Origin: Candidatus Woesearchaeota archaeon
GTDB lineage: Archaea > Nanobdellota > Nanobdellia > Woesearchaeales > GW2011-AR4
Direction: 5' to 3'
DNA length: 64,000 bases
Assembly (NCBI GenBank): GCA_016185945.1
Contig: JACPMR010000004.1
Location: forward strand, 18,735 to 82,734
Shown here: in pieces, positions 7,955 to 16,961 of the stretch
Layout: each line of letters starts with the position of its first letter
Numbering within the stretch: the stretch's first letter is position 1
Notes under the pieces: model-generated
What the model saw: only the letters and a program-made list of their open reading frames with translations
Told to the model about the DNA's origin: nothing
Databases searched by the model: none
Translations under genes and position numbers: made by a program

Positions 7955-8164
7955 ATGACAAGAAAGTATACTATAATAATAGAAAAAGATGAAGCTGGTT
8001 GGCTAGTTTCTGAAGTAGTTGAGTTGCCTGGCTGCCATACACAAGCCAAGACAATAGACCAGTTGATTGAGAGAACTAAAGAGGCGATAAGGGCTTATCT
8101 TGGGGATTCTGAAGAAAAAGATATTTCTACTGATTTTATAGGCATACAGCAAATTGAGGTATAG
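7955..8164 (+). CDS. hicB: HicB-family antitoxin
   Basis: A 69-residue protein with the HicB partial RNase H-like fold: YTIIIEKDEAGWLVSEVVELPGCHTQAKTIDQL, then a helix with ERTKEAIRAYL. HicB neutralises HicA. It precedes hicA by 3 bases and has a TTTTTAAATA box upstream, so the pair forms one operon. No separate DNA-binding domain is present; this is the short HicB form. Confidence 0.85.
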   Translation: MTRKYTIIIEKDEAGWLVSEVVELPGCHTQAKTIDQLIERTKEAIRAYLGDSEEKDISTDFIGIQQIEV

Positions 8165-8167
8165 TCA

Positions 8168-8398
8168 ATGGCAAAGTTGCCTAAATTGACAGGTAAAGAG
8201 TTAGGCAAAATAATAGAAAAATTGGGATTTGTATTTGACCATCAAACTGGAAGTCATCTTGTTTACAAGCATCCTGATGGAAGAAAAACTACGGTACCTC
8301 ATCACTCTAGAGAGGAGATTGGTCCGGGTTTATTGACCAAAATTATCAAAAGAGATTTGCAGATTTCAAGGGATGATTTCTTTAAATTACTGAATTAA
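8168..8398 (+). CDS. hicA: HicA-family mRNA interferase toxin
   Basis: A 76-residue double-stranded RNA-binding-like toxin: LPKLTGKELGKIIEKLGF, then GSHLVYKHPDGRKTTVPHHSREEIGPGLLTKIIKRD. The His in GSHLVY is the catalytic His of HicA proteins. It follows hicB in the same operon. The toxin appears intact. Confidence 0.88.
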   Translation: MAKLPKLTGKELGKIIEKLGFVFDHQTGSHLVYKHPDGRKTTVPHHSREEIGPGLLTKIIKRDLQISRDDFFKLLN

Positions 8399-8448
8399 AC
8401 CTTGTACTCACTAAAAATTTAAATACCCAAATATCAAAATCCCTTTCT

Positions 8449-10161
8449 ATGAAAAACCTTGAGGTTGCAGGGCTTCTGAATGAAATAGCTGATTATCTTG
8501 AATTCGCAGATGATACTTATAGGGTTAGGGCTTACAGGAAAGCAGCTTTGGTTATTGAAGGGCTTTCTGAAGACATTGTACAGGTTTGGCAGGATGGCAG
8601 ATTGGAGGACTTGCCTGGAGTAGGAGAAGGCATAGCCAAGAAGATTGATGAATTCCTAAGAGAAGGCAGGCTGAAATATCTTGATGAATTAAAAAAAGAA
8701 ACCCCTGTTGACATGGAGGAGCTTGGCGCAATTGAAGGCATTGGCCCCAAAACAATATTCAAGCTCTACAAGCAACTTAAAGTGAAGAATGTTGCCGGCT
8801 TGGAAAAGGCTGCAAAGCAGGGTAAAATACAAAAAATTGAAGGGCTTGGCCCTACTGTTGAGCAGAACATACTGAAAAGCATAGAGTTTGCAAGAAAAAC
8901 AAAGCAGAGGGTGCCTCTTGGCTTTGCATTGAGCAGCGCAGAGGAGGTTGTCAAGTTCCTGAAAACATTAAAAAGCGTTGACAAGGTGAATGTTGCCGGC
9001 TCAACAAGGAGAATGAAGGAAACAATTGGAGACATCGACATTCTTGCAACATCAAAAGCTCCTGAGAAGGTTGTGGAGTTCTTCGCTAAAATGCCCGATG
9101 TAAGTGATGTTCTTGCAAAAGGCCCGACAAAATCTTCTGTAAGGTTGAAGGAAGGCATACAGGTTGATTTAAGGGTGCTGGACGACAAAATCTTTGGGGC
9201 TGCCTTGCTTTACTTCACAGGCAACAAGGAGCATAACATAATTTTAAGGAAGATTGCGATTGAGAAAGGGCTGAAGCTTTCCGAGTACGGATTGTTTGAC
9301 AAAAAAACAGACAAGCTTGTTGCAGGCAGGACAGAAGAAGAAGTGTACAAAAAACTCGGAATGGATTACATTGAGCCCGAGATGCGAGAAGACGAAGGCG
9401 AGATTGAATTAGCCCAGCACCACATGCTGCCAAAATTGATTAGCTATAATGACATTAAAGGCGACTTGCAGATGCACACAAAATGGAGCGATGGCAACAA
9501 CACAATTGAAGAGATGGCAGTTGCAGCAAAAAAACTCGGGCATCAATATATTTGTATAACAGATCATACGGGTAAGCTGGCTATTGCTCATGCTCTGGAC
9601 GAAAAACAAATCCATGAGCAGAGAAAAGAGATTGAAAAGACAAACAGGAAATTAAGCGGCATTAAAGTTTTGCAGGGAATTGAAGTCAATATAAAAGATG
9701 ATGGGACTTTGGACATGCCTGACAAGGTGCTTAAGGAGCTTGACATTGTTGTTGCTTCAATACACTCAGGATTCAAGAATCCGAAAGAAAAGATAACAAG
9801 AAGGATGCTCAAGGCAATGGAAAACGAGAATGTTGACATTATTGCGCATCCAACCGGAAGATTAATTACAAAACGCGAGCCCTATGAAATTGAATTGGAT
9901 GCTGTTTTTGACGCTGCAAAGAGAACAGGCACGATAATGGAAATCAATGCCTATCCCGAAAGACTGGACTTAAGGGACTATAATGTAAGGGCTGCTGTCA
10001 AGGCGGGAGTAAAGCTTGTTATAAGCACAGATGCCCATAATGCAGACCAGCTTCATTTCATAAAGCTGGGAATTGGAACTGCAAGGAGAGGATGGGCAAC
10101 AAAGAATGACATTATCAACACAAGAGGCTTGAAGGATATGATGAGGATGTTGAAAAGATAG
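8449..10161 (+). CDS. polX: DNA polymerase X family with C-terminal PHP domain
   Basis: A 570-residue PolX, the usual length. The N-terminal 8-kDa-like domain and helix-hairpin-helix motifs (LPGVGEGIAKKI, IEGIGPKTI, IEGLGPTVEQNI) come first. The palm carries GDIDILATS with the metal-binding Asp residues, and a third Asp in VDLRV. From about residue 335 a PHP domain appears with MHTKWSDG, ITDHTGKLAIA, HSGF, IAHPTGR and STDAHN, all metal ligands being present. It fills short gaps in repair and can have 3' exonuclease and AP-endonuclease activity. A TATA-like AAATTTAAATA lies upstream. Confidence 0.93.
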   Translation: MKNLEVAGLLNEIADYLEFADDTYRVRAYRKAALVIEGLSEDIVQVWQDGRLEDLPGVGEGIAKKIDEFLREGRLKYLDELKKETPVDMEELGAIEGIGPKTIFKLYKQLKVKNVAGLEKAAKQGKIQKIEGLGPTVEQNILKSIEFARKTKQRVPLGFALSSAEEVVKFLKTLKSVDKVNVAGSTRRMKETIGDIDILATSKAPEKVVEFFAKMPDVSDVLAKGPTKSSVRLKEGIQVDLRVLDDKIFGAALLYFTGNKEHNIILRKIAIEKGLKLSEYGLFDKKTDKLVAGRTEEEVYKKLGMDYIEPEMREDEGEIELAQHHMLPKLISYNDIKGDLQMHTKWSDGNNTIEEMAVAAKKLGHQYICITDHTGKLAIAHALDEKQIHEQRKEIEKTNRKLSGIKVLQGIEVNIKDDGTLDMPDKVLKELDIVVASIHSGFKNPKEKITRRMLKAMENENVDIIAHPTGRLITKREPYEIELDAVFDAAKRTGTIMEINAYPERLDLRDYNVRAAVKAGVKLVISTDAHNADQLHFIKLGIGTARRGWATKNDIINTRGLKDMMRMLKR

Positions 10162-10175
10162 AATTTTTAATTTTT

Positions 10176-10448
10176 TTATTTATTTCGCCTCAATAAATCA
10201 TATACTTCTTTTGCAAGTTTTTTATATCTAGTTTTTGGTCCTGCAAGCTCAGGAGAAAACATTTTCTGAAAAAGATCATAAATTTCTTGTGTAAATTCAT
10301 TTAAATTATTGCTGCGCTGAAATCTTGGAATTAATCTTTCAATTTCAGGGTCATATTCATCAAAGTTAGTTTTTTCATCTTCGTAAATACCTATAGGATC
10401 GTGTTTATTAAAAATCGCTCTTAATTTATTTTTCAATTTTGAGTTCAT
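10176..10448 (-). CDS. Small hypothetical acidic protein
   Basis: A 90-residue protein with an N-terminal Lys-rich helix, then HDPIGIYEDEKTNFDEYDPEIERLIPR and two helices. The arrangement (a DPIG turn followed by a DEYDPEI segment) recalls small bacterial DUF1871-type or immunity-like proteins, but I cannot confirm that. It converges with polX 14 bases away and is probably expressed alone. Confidence 0.55.
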   Translation of the reverse strand: MNSKLKNKLRAIFNKHDPIGIYEDEKTNFDEYDPEIERLIPRFQRSNNLNEFTQEIYDLFQKMFSPELAGPKTRYKKLAKEVYDLLRRNK

Positions 10449-10592
10449 ATCATATGTTAAGACAGAGAAGTATATAAATTATGTAGATGAATATCAATAA
10501 AACCCACAACCTTTTTATATAACCTATAATCTTTTTGGTTTATAACTAAAAATTTAATGGAGTAAAAAAATTTCCAATAAAATCAAAAAAAT

Positions 10593-10784
10593 ACTAGAGC
10601 GACTTTTATATTCACAGTATCAAAAATCCTTTGGATTTTTGGAACTTCCGAAAATGTGAAGCATTTTCGATAGCGTGAAAAAAGTAATCCGCTTGTGCTT
10701 CAGGCACTTTATCCTAAGCTTATAGTGCGAGAAGAAGTGGCTGTGGCTCCCTTATCACAAAAGTAGTTTACAGGGAAGCCCGTT
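10593..10784 (+). repeat. Dispersed structured element, copy B
   Basis: Begins ACTAGAGCGACTTTTA and ends ACAGGGAAGCCCG. The 5' P2 loop has been enlarged by two perfect hairpins (AAAAATCC/GGATTTTT and CGAAAATG/CATTTTCG). P4 is GCACT (10704-10708)/AGTGC (10724-10728). GGCTGTGGCTCCCTTATCACAAAAG matches copies A and C almost exactly. It occupies the gap 10449-10855 upstream of gap; the remaining bases are AT-rich spacer. Confidence 0.72.
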
Positions 10785-10855
10785 GATTGAAATAAAAAAT
10801 AATCATTGTTTTTAAAAAATTAAAATAAATTTATCAAATCAAAAAGGGTGGTTTT

Positions 10856-11848
10856 ATGGTTAATGTAGCAATAAACGGCTTTGGAAGGATTGGCAGATTA
10901 GTTCTTCGTGCAGGCATTAAATATAAAGACATAAACTGGGTTGCTGTGAATGACATAACAGATGCAAAAACCTTGGCGCATCTTTTCAAGCATGATTCTG
11001 TTTATAGAAGATACGAAGGCAAAGTAGAGTATACAGACGATTCTTTGATTATTGACGGCAAAAAAATAAAGGTTTTATCGATTCTGGATCCTTCAAAACT
11101 TCCTTGGAAAGACATGGAAATTGATGTTGTTGTTGAAAGCACTGGCAAGTTCACAGACAGAGAAGGCGCACAGCAGCACTTGAATGCAGGCGCAAAGAAA
11201 GTTTTGATAAGCGCTCCTGCGAAAAACCCTGACATTACGATTGTCATGGGCGTTAATGAAAAGATGTATGACAAAAATAATCACCATATTGTTTCAAATG
11301 CTTCCTGCACAACAAACTGCCTTGCTCCTGTTGTAAAAATCCTTCATGACAATTTTGGAGTTAAAAGGGGATTCATGACAACAATTCATGCTTATACTGC
11401 AGACCAAAGATTAGTGGATGCTCCTCACAAGGACTTGAGAAGGGCAAGGCATGCTGCTTTGTCAATCATACCGACAACAACAGGCGCTGCAAAGTCAGTT
11501 GCTGAGGTTATTCCAGAATTGAAAGGAAAGCTTGATGGGTTAGCTTTCAGAGTGCCTGTTGCAACTGGCTCAGTTACTGACTTTGTATGTGAGCTTGAAA
11601 AAAGCGTCACAAAAGAAGAGATAAACAAAGCATTTAAAGATGCGGCAAGCAAGCTGAAAGGTATTGTTGAATATTCAGTTGAGTCATTGGTTTCTGCTGA
11701 TATTATAGCAGACCCGAATTCTTCCATATTTGACTCTGAGCTTACAAATGTTATAGGTGGCAATTTCGTAAAAGTCATTGCATGGTACGACAACGAATGG
11801 GGCTTCAGCGAGAGGATGATTGATGTGATTAAATTGGTTGGGAAATGA
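10856..11848 (+). CDS. gap: Type I glyceraldehyde-3-phosphate dehydrogenase
   Basis: A 330-residue phosphorylating GAPDH of the bacterial/eukaryotic type I class, not the archaeal type II class. The Rossmann motif [14 protein letters not shown] opens the protein; the active site [12 protein letters not shown] holds the catalytic Cys, followed by HAYT and the C-terminal [12 protein letters not shown]. It catalyses oxidation of glyceraldehyde-3-phosphate to 1,3-bisphosphoglycerate. A GGGTGG Shine-Dalgarno precedes the ATG. Its stop overlaps the start of the next gene by 4 bases. Type I GAPDH in an archaeon suggests ancient transfer. Confidence 0.95.
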   Translation: MVNVAINGFGRIGRLVLRAGIKYKDINWVAVNDITDAKTLAHLFKHDSVYRRYEGKVEYTDDSLIIDGKKIKVLSILDPSKLPWKDMEIDVVVESTGKFTDREGAQQHLNAGAKKVLISAPAKNPDITIVMGVNEKMYDKNNHHIVSNASCTTNCLAPVVKILHDNFGVKRGFMTTIHAYTADQRLVDAPHKDLRRARHAALSIIPTTTGAAKSVAEVIPELKGKLDGLAFRVPVATGSVTDFVCELEKSVTKEEINKAFKDAASKLKGIVEYSVESLVSADIIADPNSSIFDSELTNVIGGNFVKVIAWYDNEWGFSERMIDVIKLVGK

Positions 11849-12486
11849 ATTATAACCTAAATAAATGGCTAAAAGAATTCTCATTTTACAAAAAAAGAAT
11901 ATTTATCTCGCTAATTCTCCTTGTTATTGCAGCAATTGCCAATTTTTACTTCAGCAACTACACTTCAAAAGTCGAAACCTCCACTGTTAACGACCTTATA
12001 TTAAATTTAATTCCTCCTATAGACTTAACACCTCTTTTCATACTAGGCTGGTGGGCTCCGTTCTTCTTGATTTTTGTATTCCCTTTATTTGCAAGGATAC
12101 ATAAGTTTCACGAGGCGGTTTATCACTTTAGCCTGCTTGTGGTTGTCAGGAGCATTTTCATTTCCTTAACCCATCTTAAAGTGCCGGCGGATGCAATACA
12201 GGTGTCCCTGCCTAAGCCGCTTAACTGGCTATACTTCCAGAACGATATGTTTTTTTCAGGGCATACTGCCTTTATTCTGATTGGGTTTTTTGTGTTTAAG
12301 CACGAGAAGATCAAATATCTCTTTCTTGTCTTATCAATTATAATGGCGTTTACGGTTCTGGCAATGCACCAGCATTACAGCATTGACGTATTTGCCGCAT
12401 ATTTCATAACCTATGGAACATTCAAGATTGGCGAATGGCTCAGGGAAAAATTGAGCAAAACAGGAATCAAGCGTTATCTACTTTAA
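11845..12486 (+). CDS. PAP2-like membrane phosphatase/phosphotransferase
   Basis: A 213-residue protein with about six membrane segments. Two motifs place it in the PAP2/sphingomyelin-synthase-like superfamily: [10 protein letters not shown] (the Ser-Gly-His of motif 2) and [14 protein letters not shown] (motif 3, with catalytic His and Asp). It probably works on a membrane lipid phosphate or phosphoalcohol. It overlaps gap by 4 bases and is followed 11 bases later by truD, so the three genes form an operon. Confidence 0.72.
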   Translation: MNYNLNKWLKEFSFYKKRIFISLILLVIAAIANFYFSNYTSKVETSTVNDLILNLIPPIDLTPLFILGWWAPFFLIFVFPLFARIHKFHEAVYHFSLLVVVRSIFISLTHLKVPADAIQVSLPKPLNWLYFQNDMFFSGHTAFILIGFFVFKHEKIKYLFLVLSIIMAFTVLAMHQHYSIDVFAAYFITYGTFKIGEWLREKLSKTGIKRYLL

Positions 12487-12497
12487 CAATATCCATT

Positions 12498-13502
12498 ATG
12501 TATAAAATAAAACAGCTCCCAGAGGATTTCACAGTAAAAGAAATAAGTAATGTTAATATTCAAAATAATGGATTGTATTCTTATTTTATTCTCAAAAAAA
12601 CTAACTATACAACAATTGACGCATTGCAAATTTTATCAAAGAAGTTCAAAATTCAATTAAAGCATTTTGGGTTTGCAGGGAACAAGGACAAAAATGCAGT
12701 AACAGAACAAAAAATATCAGTCTTAAAGGGAAGCAAAAAATTTGAAAATATTGGATTAAAAAATATTGGATTGAAATATTTGGGCAATGGCAATGAACCG
12801 ATTTCTTTGGGAGATTTGGAAGGTAATGAATTTGTTATTGTAATAAGGAATTTAGACGAAAATAATATCAAAAAAATAAAACAATCACAAAATAAAAAGC
12901 TAAAAATTCCGAATCTATTTGGCCCTCAAAGATTCAGCAAAAACAATCATCTGGTTGGAAAAAGCATAGTAAAAAGGGATTTTAAGAAAGCAGTTGGATT
13001 ATTGCTGGAAAATAATGGAAATATTGAAGATGAAATAAAACAATATATTGAAAAAAACAAAAACAATTACATTGAGGCATTGAGATTGATTCCGTTAAAA
13101 ACAAGAAGATTGTTTGTACACTCTTACCAGTCATATTTGTTTAACAAAATTGCTGAGGAACACATAAAATACAATAAAAACTATACCAAAAAACTAAAAA
13201 ACATTAAAATTCCAATAGTTGGGTTTGATTTTGAAATAAACTCAATAAAAAATAAACCTCAAAAAAACATTATCAAAAAAATAATCGGCGAAGAACAAAT
13301 AGCTCCAAGGGATTTCATAATAAACCAGATTCCTGAACTCTCTTCAGAAGGCGGCTTCAGGGATTTGTTTTTTGAAACAAAATTCAAGATTGTGGAAATT
13401 GCAAATGATTATTTAAATCAAAACAAGCAAAAAATAAAAATTAATTTTACTTTGCCGAAAAGCTGCTATGCTACTGTTGCTTTGGAATTCTTTCTTCCAT
13501 AA
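12498..13502 (+). CDS. truD: tRNA pseudouridine-13 synthase TruD
   Basis: The start is set at the ATG at 12498 (MYKIKQLPEDFTVKEI), where TruD proteins normally begin; an earlier in-frame ATG lies inside the PAP2-like gene. The protein is about 334 residues. HFGFAGNKDKNAVTEQ contains the catalytic Asp in the TruD motif, and KSCYATVALEFFLP ends the protein as in the family. TruD makes pseudouridine at tRNA position 13. It is Lys/Asn-rich compared with its neighbours. It runs 32 bases into the convergent adk gene. Confidence 0.92.
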   Translation: MYKIKQLPEDFTVKEISNVNIQNNGLYSYFILKKTNYTTIDALQILSKKFKIQLKHFGFAGNKDKNAVTEQKISVLKGSKKFENIGLKNIGLKYLGNGNEPISLGDLEGNEFVIVIRNLDENNIKKIKQSQNKKLKIPNLFGPQRFSKNNHLVGKSIVKRDFKKAVGLLLENNGNIEDEIKQYIEKNKNNYIEALRLIPLKTRRLFVHSYQSYLFNKIAEEHIKYNKNYTKKLKNIKIPIVGFDFEINSIKNKPQKNIIKKIIGEEQIAPRDFIINQIPELSSEGGFRDLFFETKFKIVEIANDYLNQNKQKIKINFTLPKSCYATVALEFFLP

Positions 13503-14124
13503 TCTTAACCGCTTCCTTGAAAACCTCTTTTGGCTTCTTTGAAGCATCGACATCAACAAGCAGTTTTTTCTTTTTGTAATAATCAACTAACGGAGATGTT
13601 TCCTGCCCATAAACTTGTATCCTTTTCCTTACAGTTTCCGGCTCATCGTCCTTTCGCATTACAAGAGGGCTGCCGCACTTGTCGCATACATCTTTCTTCT
13701 TCGGCTTCATTGTAATGAGATTATACATTGCTCCGCATTTGCTGCAGTTCCTTCTTGCAGTCAGCCTTTCAACAATAGTTTCTTCAGAAGCGACAAGATT
13801 TAAAACCAAGTCTATTTTTTTCTTGATTTTCCACAAAGCATTTTCAAGAAATTCTGCTTGGTCTAAAGTCCTTGGATAGCCGTCAAGTATAAAGCCGTTT
13901 TTGAAGCTGTCTTCCCTTAGCGCCTTCTCCACTATCTTGTTCACAACCATGTTAGGCACAAGCAATCCTTTCTCAACATAGTCCTTTAGCTCGCTGTTGC
14001 CGCTTTTTATCTCGTTCCTAAAAATATCCCCTGTAGAAACATGTGGGATTTTGTATTTATCGGAAATCATTCCAGACAAAGTTCCTTTCCCGACTCCAGG
14101 CGGGCCAAAAATCAGCAGTTGCAT
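13471..14124 (-). CDS. adk: Adenylate kinase (zinc-lid, bacterial type)
   Basis: A 217-residue AMP kinase. P-loop GPPGVGKGT, AMP-binding VSTGDIFR and LDGYPRTLDQAEFL, then a LID with four Cys (CSKCGAMYN and CDKCGSP) forming a zinc site, and RKRIQVYGQETSPLVDYY. This is the bacterial-type monomeric enzyme rather than the archaeal AdkA. It converges with truD and is followed on the same strand side by a conserved hypothetical gene one base upstream. Confidence 0.94.
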   Translation of the reverse strand: MQLLIFGPPGVGKGTLSGMISDKYKIPHVSTGDIFRNEIKSGNSELKDYVEKGLLVPNMVVNKIVEKALREDSFKNGFILDGYPRTLDQAEFLENALWKIKKKIDLVLNLVASEETIVERLTARRNCSKCGAMYNLITMKPKKKDVCDKCGSPLVMRKDDEPETVRKRIQVYGQETSPLVDYYKKKKLLVDVDASKKPKEVFKEAVKIMEERIPKQQ

Positions 14125-14125
14125 T

Positions 14126-14596
14126 TTACCCGAGATAGCCTACATCCTCTTTTATATCGACTTCTTCATTCCAAGAAGCCCTCATCTTCTTTATATACAT
14201 TAGTAATTCTTTTTTTAATTCTTTCCAGTCATCAAAAAAGCGGTTAATAAAATCAACTTCTTCCTTTTCATCATGGTTCAAAGCAACCTCTATTGACTGC
14301 CTGTTATAATCCATAAGCTTCCTGTATAAGTCATACATCTTATTCTTTTCAGTGTCGCTAAAATTTCTTGTTTCATGCATTGCATAAAGATTTGAAGTAT
14401 CTGGCTGCAGAATCTCCTCAAGCATTGTTGTGTAGAAATCAAGCTTTTCGGCAATCCTTCTGACTATGGCTCTGAGCAGAAAGTTTGTCTCTTCCAAATC
14501 GCTTATCTCAAACTCAAAGTCAAAATCCTTGAATTCTGGAAGCTTGTGCTTTTTCCTAAGCTCGTTATATTGTTTTTCTATTTCGTTGCTGGGCAT
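14126..14596 (-). CDS. Conserved helical hypothetical protein
   Basis: A 156-residue, strongly charged, almost entirely helical protein. An N-terminal segment (NELRKKHKLPEFKDFDFEF) is followed by long amphipathic helices. It ends one base before the adk start codon on the same strand, so the two are co-transcribed and may be translationally coupled. No motif reveals a function. Confidence 0.65.
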   Translation of the reverse strand: MPSNEIEKQYNELRKKHKLPEFKDFDFEFEISDLEETNFLLRAIVRRIAEKLDFYTTMLEEILQPDTSNLYAMHETRNFSDTEKNKMYDLYRKLMDYNRQSIEVALNHDEKEEVDFINRFFDDWKELKKELLMYIKKMRASWNEEVDIKEDVGYLG

Positions 14597-14612
14597 TTTA
14601 TTTTTAGTTAAA

Positions 14613-14731
14613 AGCCTCCGGCCGGAGTTGCACCGGCGACCTCAATCCGGTCATTGGACCTGCGGATGGCTTGCAGCAGCTACAAGTTTCGGCTAGACAA
14701 TCCGCCGCAATAGCTGCTATGCTACGGAGGC
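14613..14731 (-). tRNA. tRNA-like gene, isotype uncertain, with probable intron(s)
   Basis: Read on the minus strand, a 7-bp acceptor GCCTCCG/CGGAGGC, a D-arm-like segment, an anticodon stem GCGGA/TCCGC enclosing 34 bases (14667-14700), and a T stem GCCGG/CCGGC are clear. A 27-base intron in the anticodon loop would leave TTGTCNA (anticodon GTC, Asp). The variable region shows AGGTC twice, 19 bases apart, which could mean a second small intron. The T loop is TGCAACT, with G instead of T at position 55; the D loop lacks GG; the discriminator is T. It may be a degenerate or special tRNA. Confidence 0.55.
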
Positions 14732-14830
14732 GTTCTAAAAAAGTTAAGGTTTAGAAGTCAATTTAAATAAGTTTTGGAAATAAATTCAACACAATAATCC
14801 AGCATTGAAATAAAATTAAATCAAAAAATA

Positions 14831-14926
14831 TTCGCTTCCCAGCATCTGCAAAGGTAATATGGGAACCCAGCTCAGGACAGTGGCATGCGAGTGAGCGAAT
14901 CACTCGCTCACAAATCACTGCATGAG
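14831..14926 (-). repeat. Dispersed structured element, copy F (3' half only)
   Basis: On the minus strand this ends GAGCTGGGTTCCCATAT, then GCAGATGCTGGGAAGCGAA, nearly identical to the 3' half of copy G. The 5' half is missing and is replaced by the GTGAGCG/CGCTCAC hairpin module found in copies D and E. It lies in the 300-base gap between the tRNA-like gene and the next ORF; no gene is visible there. Confidence 0.6.
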
Positions 14927-15035
14927 TTTTATTGAATAGATAGGCGAGGTGAGGTTTAATGGCAGAAAAAACCGAGCCGAGCACTAAAATTTGCCGAAGG
15001 CGGATTGAAAATTTAATTAAGAATTATATTAAAAT

Positions 15036-15632
15036 TTATTCCTCCCATCCGAACTGTCTCGGGAAGAACGGCTCTGGAACTGGTATGAATGTTCTTAACT
15101 GCAGATATTGCTTTATCTTGTTTTGTATCCTGTAGACATCGCGCCAGAGCTCTTTTTCTCTCTTTTCCAGCTCTGTATGTATCACTCTTTTCTCATAAAG
15201 CGGCTTTATATATTTCAGAAATTTGTGGTTTTCCCATTCATTATTGTAATCCAACTCCATTCTGGCTCTAAAAAACATCTCTATTTCGCCTTTTTGCACG
15301 TTCATTTTTTTGCCTTGATGAACAACTTCCACTGTTTGGAGGTAAACAACATGGGCGTCTATATCGAGCTTATTCCTTATATAACCGCTATACTTTCCCT
15401 CAAGTAATTTCTTGGCGCGCCACCAGAACCAAACCTCTTTTCCGCCTCGATGAATTCCGCGCTGGTAAACATTTTCAGAATAGAGTGTTTCTACGTCAGC
15501 ATGATCTGAATCGCCTTCCATGCCCAGCCATCCTTCTTCAAGAAGAAGCTCATGAAGCATTATGTATAAGTTTCTCAAAGAAAAAACATCACTATATTTG
15601 ACTTTAAACTCTGGGATTGATATTTCTCTCAT
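15036..15632 (-). CDS. Conserved archaeal hypothetical protein
   Basis: About 198 residues from the ATG at 15632 (an ATG 24 bases upstream is also possible). It is rich in Trp, Tyr and charged residues: GMEGDSDHADVETLYSE, GGKEVWFWWRAKK and a C-terminal PEPFFPRQFGWEE. It has no membrane segment or signal peptide, and the even spread of aromatic and charged residues suggests a compact cytosolic protein. I do not recognise the family. It is divergent from ychF. Confidence 0.6.
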   Translation of the reverse strand: MREISIPEFKVKYSDVFSLRNLYIMLHELLLEEGWLGMEGDSDHADVETLYSENVYQRGIHRGGKEVWFWWRAKKLLEGKYSGYIRNKLDIDAHVVYLQTVEVVHQGKKMNVQKGEIEMFFRARMELDYNNEWENHKFLKYIKPLYEKRVIHTELEKREKELWRDVYRIQNKIKQYLQLRTFIPVPEPFFPRQFGWEE

Positions 15633-15725
15633 GACTAATTTCCTTGAAAAATTCATTTATAAAGCTTTCTATTTGTCGCTATAATTTTGGAAAATTTTTT
15701 AATGAAACCTTGTTTAGAAGTTCCT

Positions 15726-16922
15726 ATGCTAATAGGAATCGTCGGCAAGCCAAACTGCGGAAAGAGCACATTCTTCAAGGCGCAAACCCTTGCAAATGTG
15801 GAAATAGCAAATTACCCTTTCACAACAATCCATCCTAATCGCGGAACAGGTTATGTACGAGTCGATTGCGCAGACAAAGAATTCAATGTTAAATGCAAAC
15901 CAAGATTCGGGTATTGTATTGGGAACATTAGATTTGTGCCTGTCGAACTTCTTGATGTGGCTGGATTGGTTCCAGGCGCCCATGAAGGCAAGGGCATGGG
16001 CAACCAGTTTCTTGATGATTTGAACCAGGCAGATGTCCTTATACACATAATAGATGTTGCCGGCGCAACAAGTGAGAAAGGCGAATCAGTCACGCCTTTA
16101 AGCTACGACCCCGCTAATGACATTAAGTTTCTTGAGCACGAGCTAGATATGTGGTATTTGAGGCTGATAGAAAAAGGCTGGGACAGGTTTGCAAGAAGTG
16201 TAAACCAGGAGAAGCCCGAGCTGAACAAAGCAGTTGCCAAGCAGCTAAGCGCATTAAGGGTGAATGAAAAGTTGATTGAAAAAGTGATGCAAAAACTAAA
16301 GCTTGATTCAGACATAATGAAATGGGACAAAGCTGCATTAATGAGCATTGCGACATTGCTCAGGACTGCGACAAAGCCGATGATAATTGCATGCAATAAA
16401 ATAGACGTAAACGGAGCAGATGAAAATTTTGAGAGGCTAAAGCAGGAATTTCCGCAGCATTTGCTTGTGCCTTGCAGTGCAGAAGCAGAGCTGGCATTAA
16501 GGGAAGCGGCAAAGCACGGCTTGATAAGCTATGCTTCAGGCGACACTGATTTTGAGATTGTAGATGAGTCAAAACTGAATGAAAAGCAGAAAAATGCGCT
16601 GGAATTCATAAAGACAGGGGTGCTCCAGAAATACGGCTCTACAGGAGTGCAGAAAGTGCTTGACATGGCTGTTTTTGAGCTTTTGAATTATATTGCGGCT
16701 TATCCTGTGGCAACAAGCAAACTGACTGACAAGGAAGGGAATACATTGCCTGATTGTTTCTTAGTGCCAAGGGACATAACTGCCGTAGAATTTGCATTTA
16801 AGGTTCATACAGACATAGGCAATAATTTTATAAAGGCAATAGACCAAAAGACTAAGCTTGTCATTGGAAAAGAGCATAAATTAAAACATAGAGATGTCAT
16901 AGAGATTATAACCGGCAAATAA
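15726..16922 (+). CDS. ychF: YchF/OLA1-like GTPase (archaeal Obg family) with TGS domain
   Basis: The start is set at the ATG at 15726 (MLIGIVGKPNCGKST), where the family begins; ATGs at 15687 and 15702 would add 8-13 residues. G1 is GKPNCGKST, G3 is DVAGLVPGA and G4 is CNKID. The last about 80 residues form a TGS domain (AVEFAFKVHTDIGNNFIKAI). This archaeal YchF-type P-loop NTPase binds ribosomes in related proteins. The invariant NxxKS G1 is NCGKS. Assignment is firm. Confidence 0.9.
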   Translation: MLIGIVGKPNCGKSTFFKAQTLANVEIANYPFTTIHPNRGTGYVRVDCADKEFNVKCKPRFGYCIGNIRFVPVELLDVAGLVPGAHEGKGMGNQFLDDLNQADVLIHIIDVAGATSEKGESVTPLSYDPANDIKFLEHELDMWYLRLIEKGWDRFARSVNQEKPELNKAVAKQLSALRVNEKLIEKVMQKLKLDSDIMKWDKAALMSIATLLRTATKPMIIACNKIDVNGADENFERLKQEFPQHLLVPCSAEAELALREAAKHGLISYASGDTDFEIVDESKLNEKQKNALEFIKTGVLQKYGSTGVQKVLDMAVFELLNYIAAYPVATSKLTDKEGNTLPDCFLVPRDITAVEFAFKVHTDIGNNFIKAIDQKTKLVIGKEHKLKHRDVIEIITGK

Positions 16923-16929
16923 CCATTAC

Positions 16930-16939
16930 TTTTATAAAC
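16930..16939 (+). promoter_or_regulatory. TATA box for tRNA-Gly
   Basis: TTTTATAAAC lies 23-32 bases before the first base of tRNA-Gly at 16962, which fits an archaeal tRNA promoter and supports expression of the interrupted tRNA gene. Confidence 0.6.
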
Positions 16940-16961
16940 CCAAATTTAAAACTTCTACTTT

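Noticed and set aside
14613..14731. Assigning the tRNA-like gene to Thr, Cys or Ser from its T discriminator or long variable region
   Set aside because: Thr (TGT) and Cys (GCA) triplets occur in the 34-base loop, but no placement gives a proper anticodon stem and a 7-base loop; the long variable region is explained better by a repeated AGGTC.
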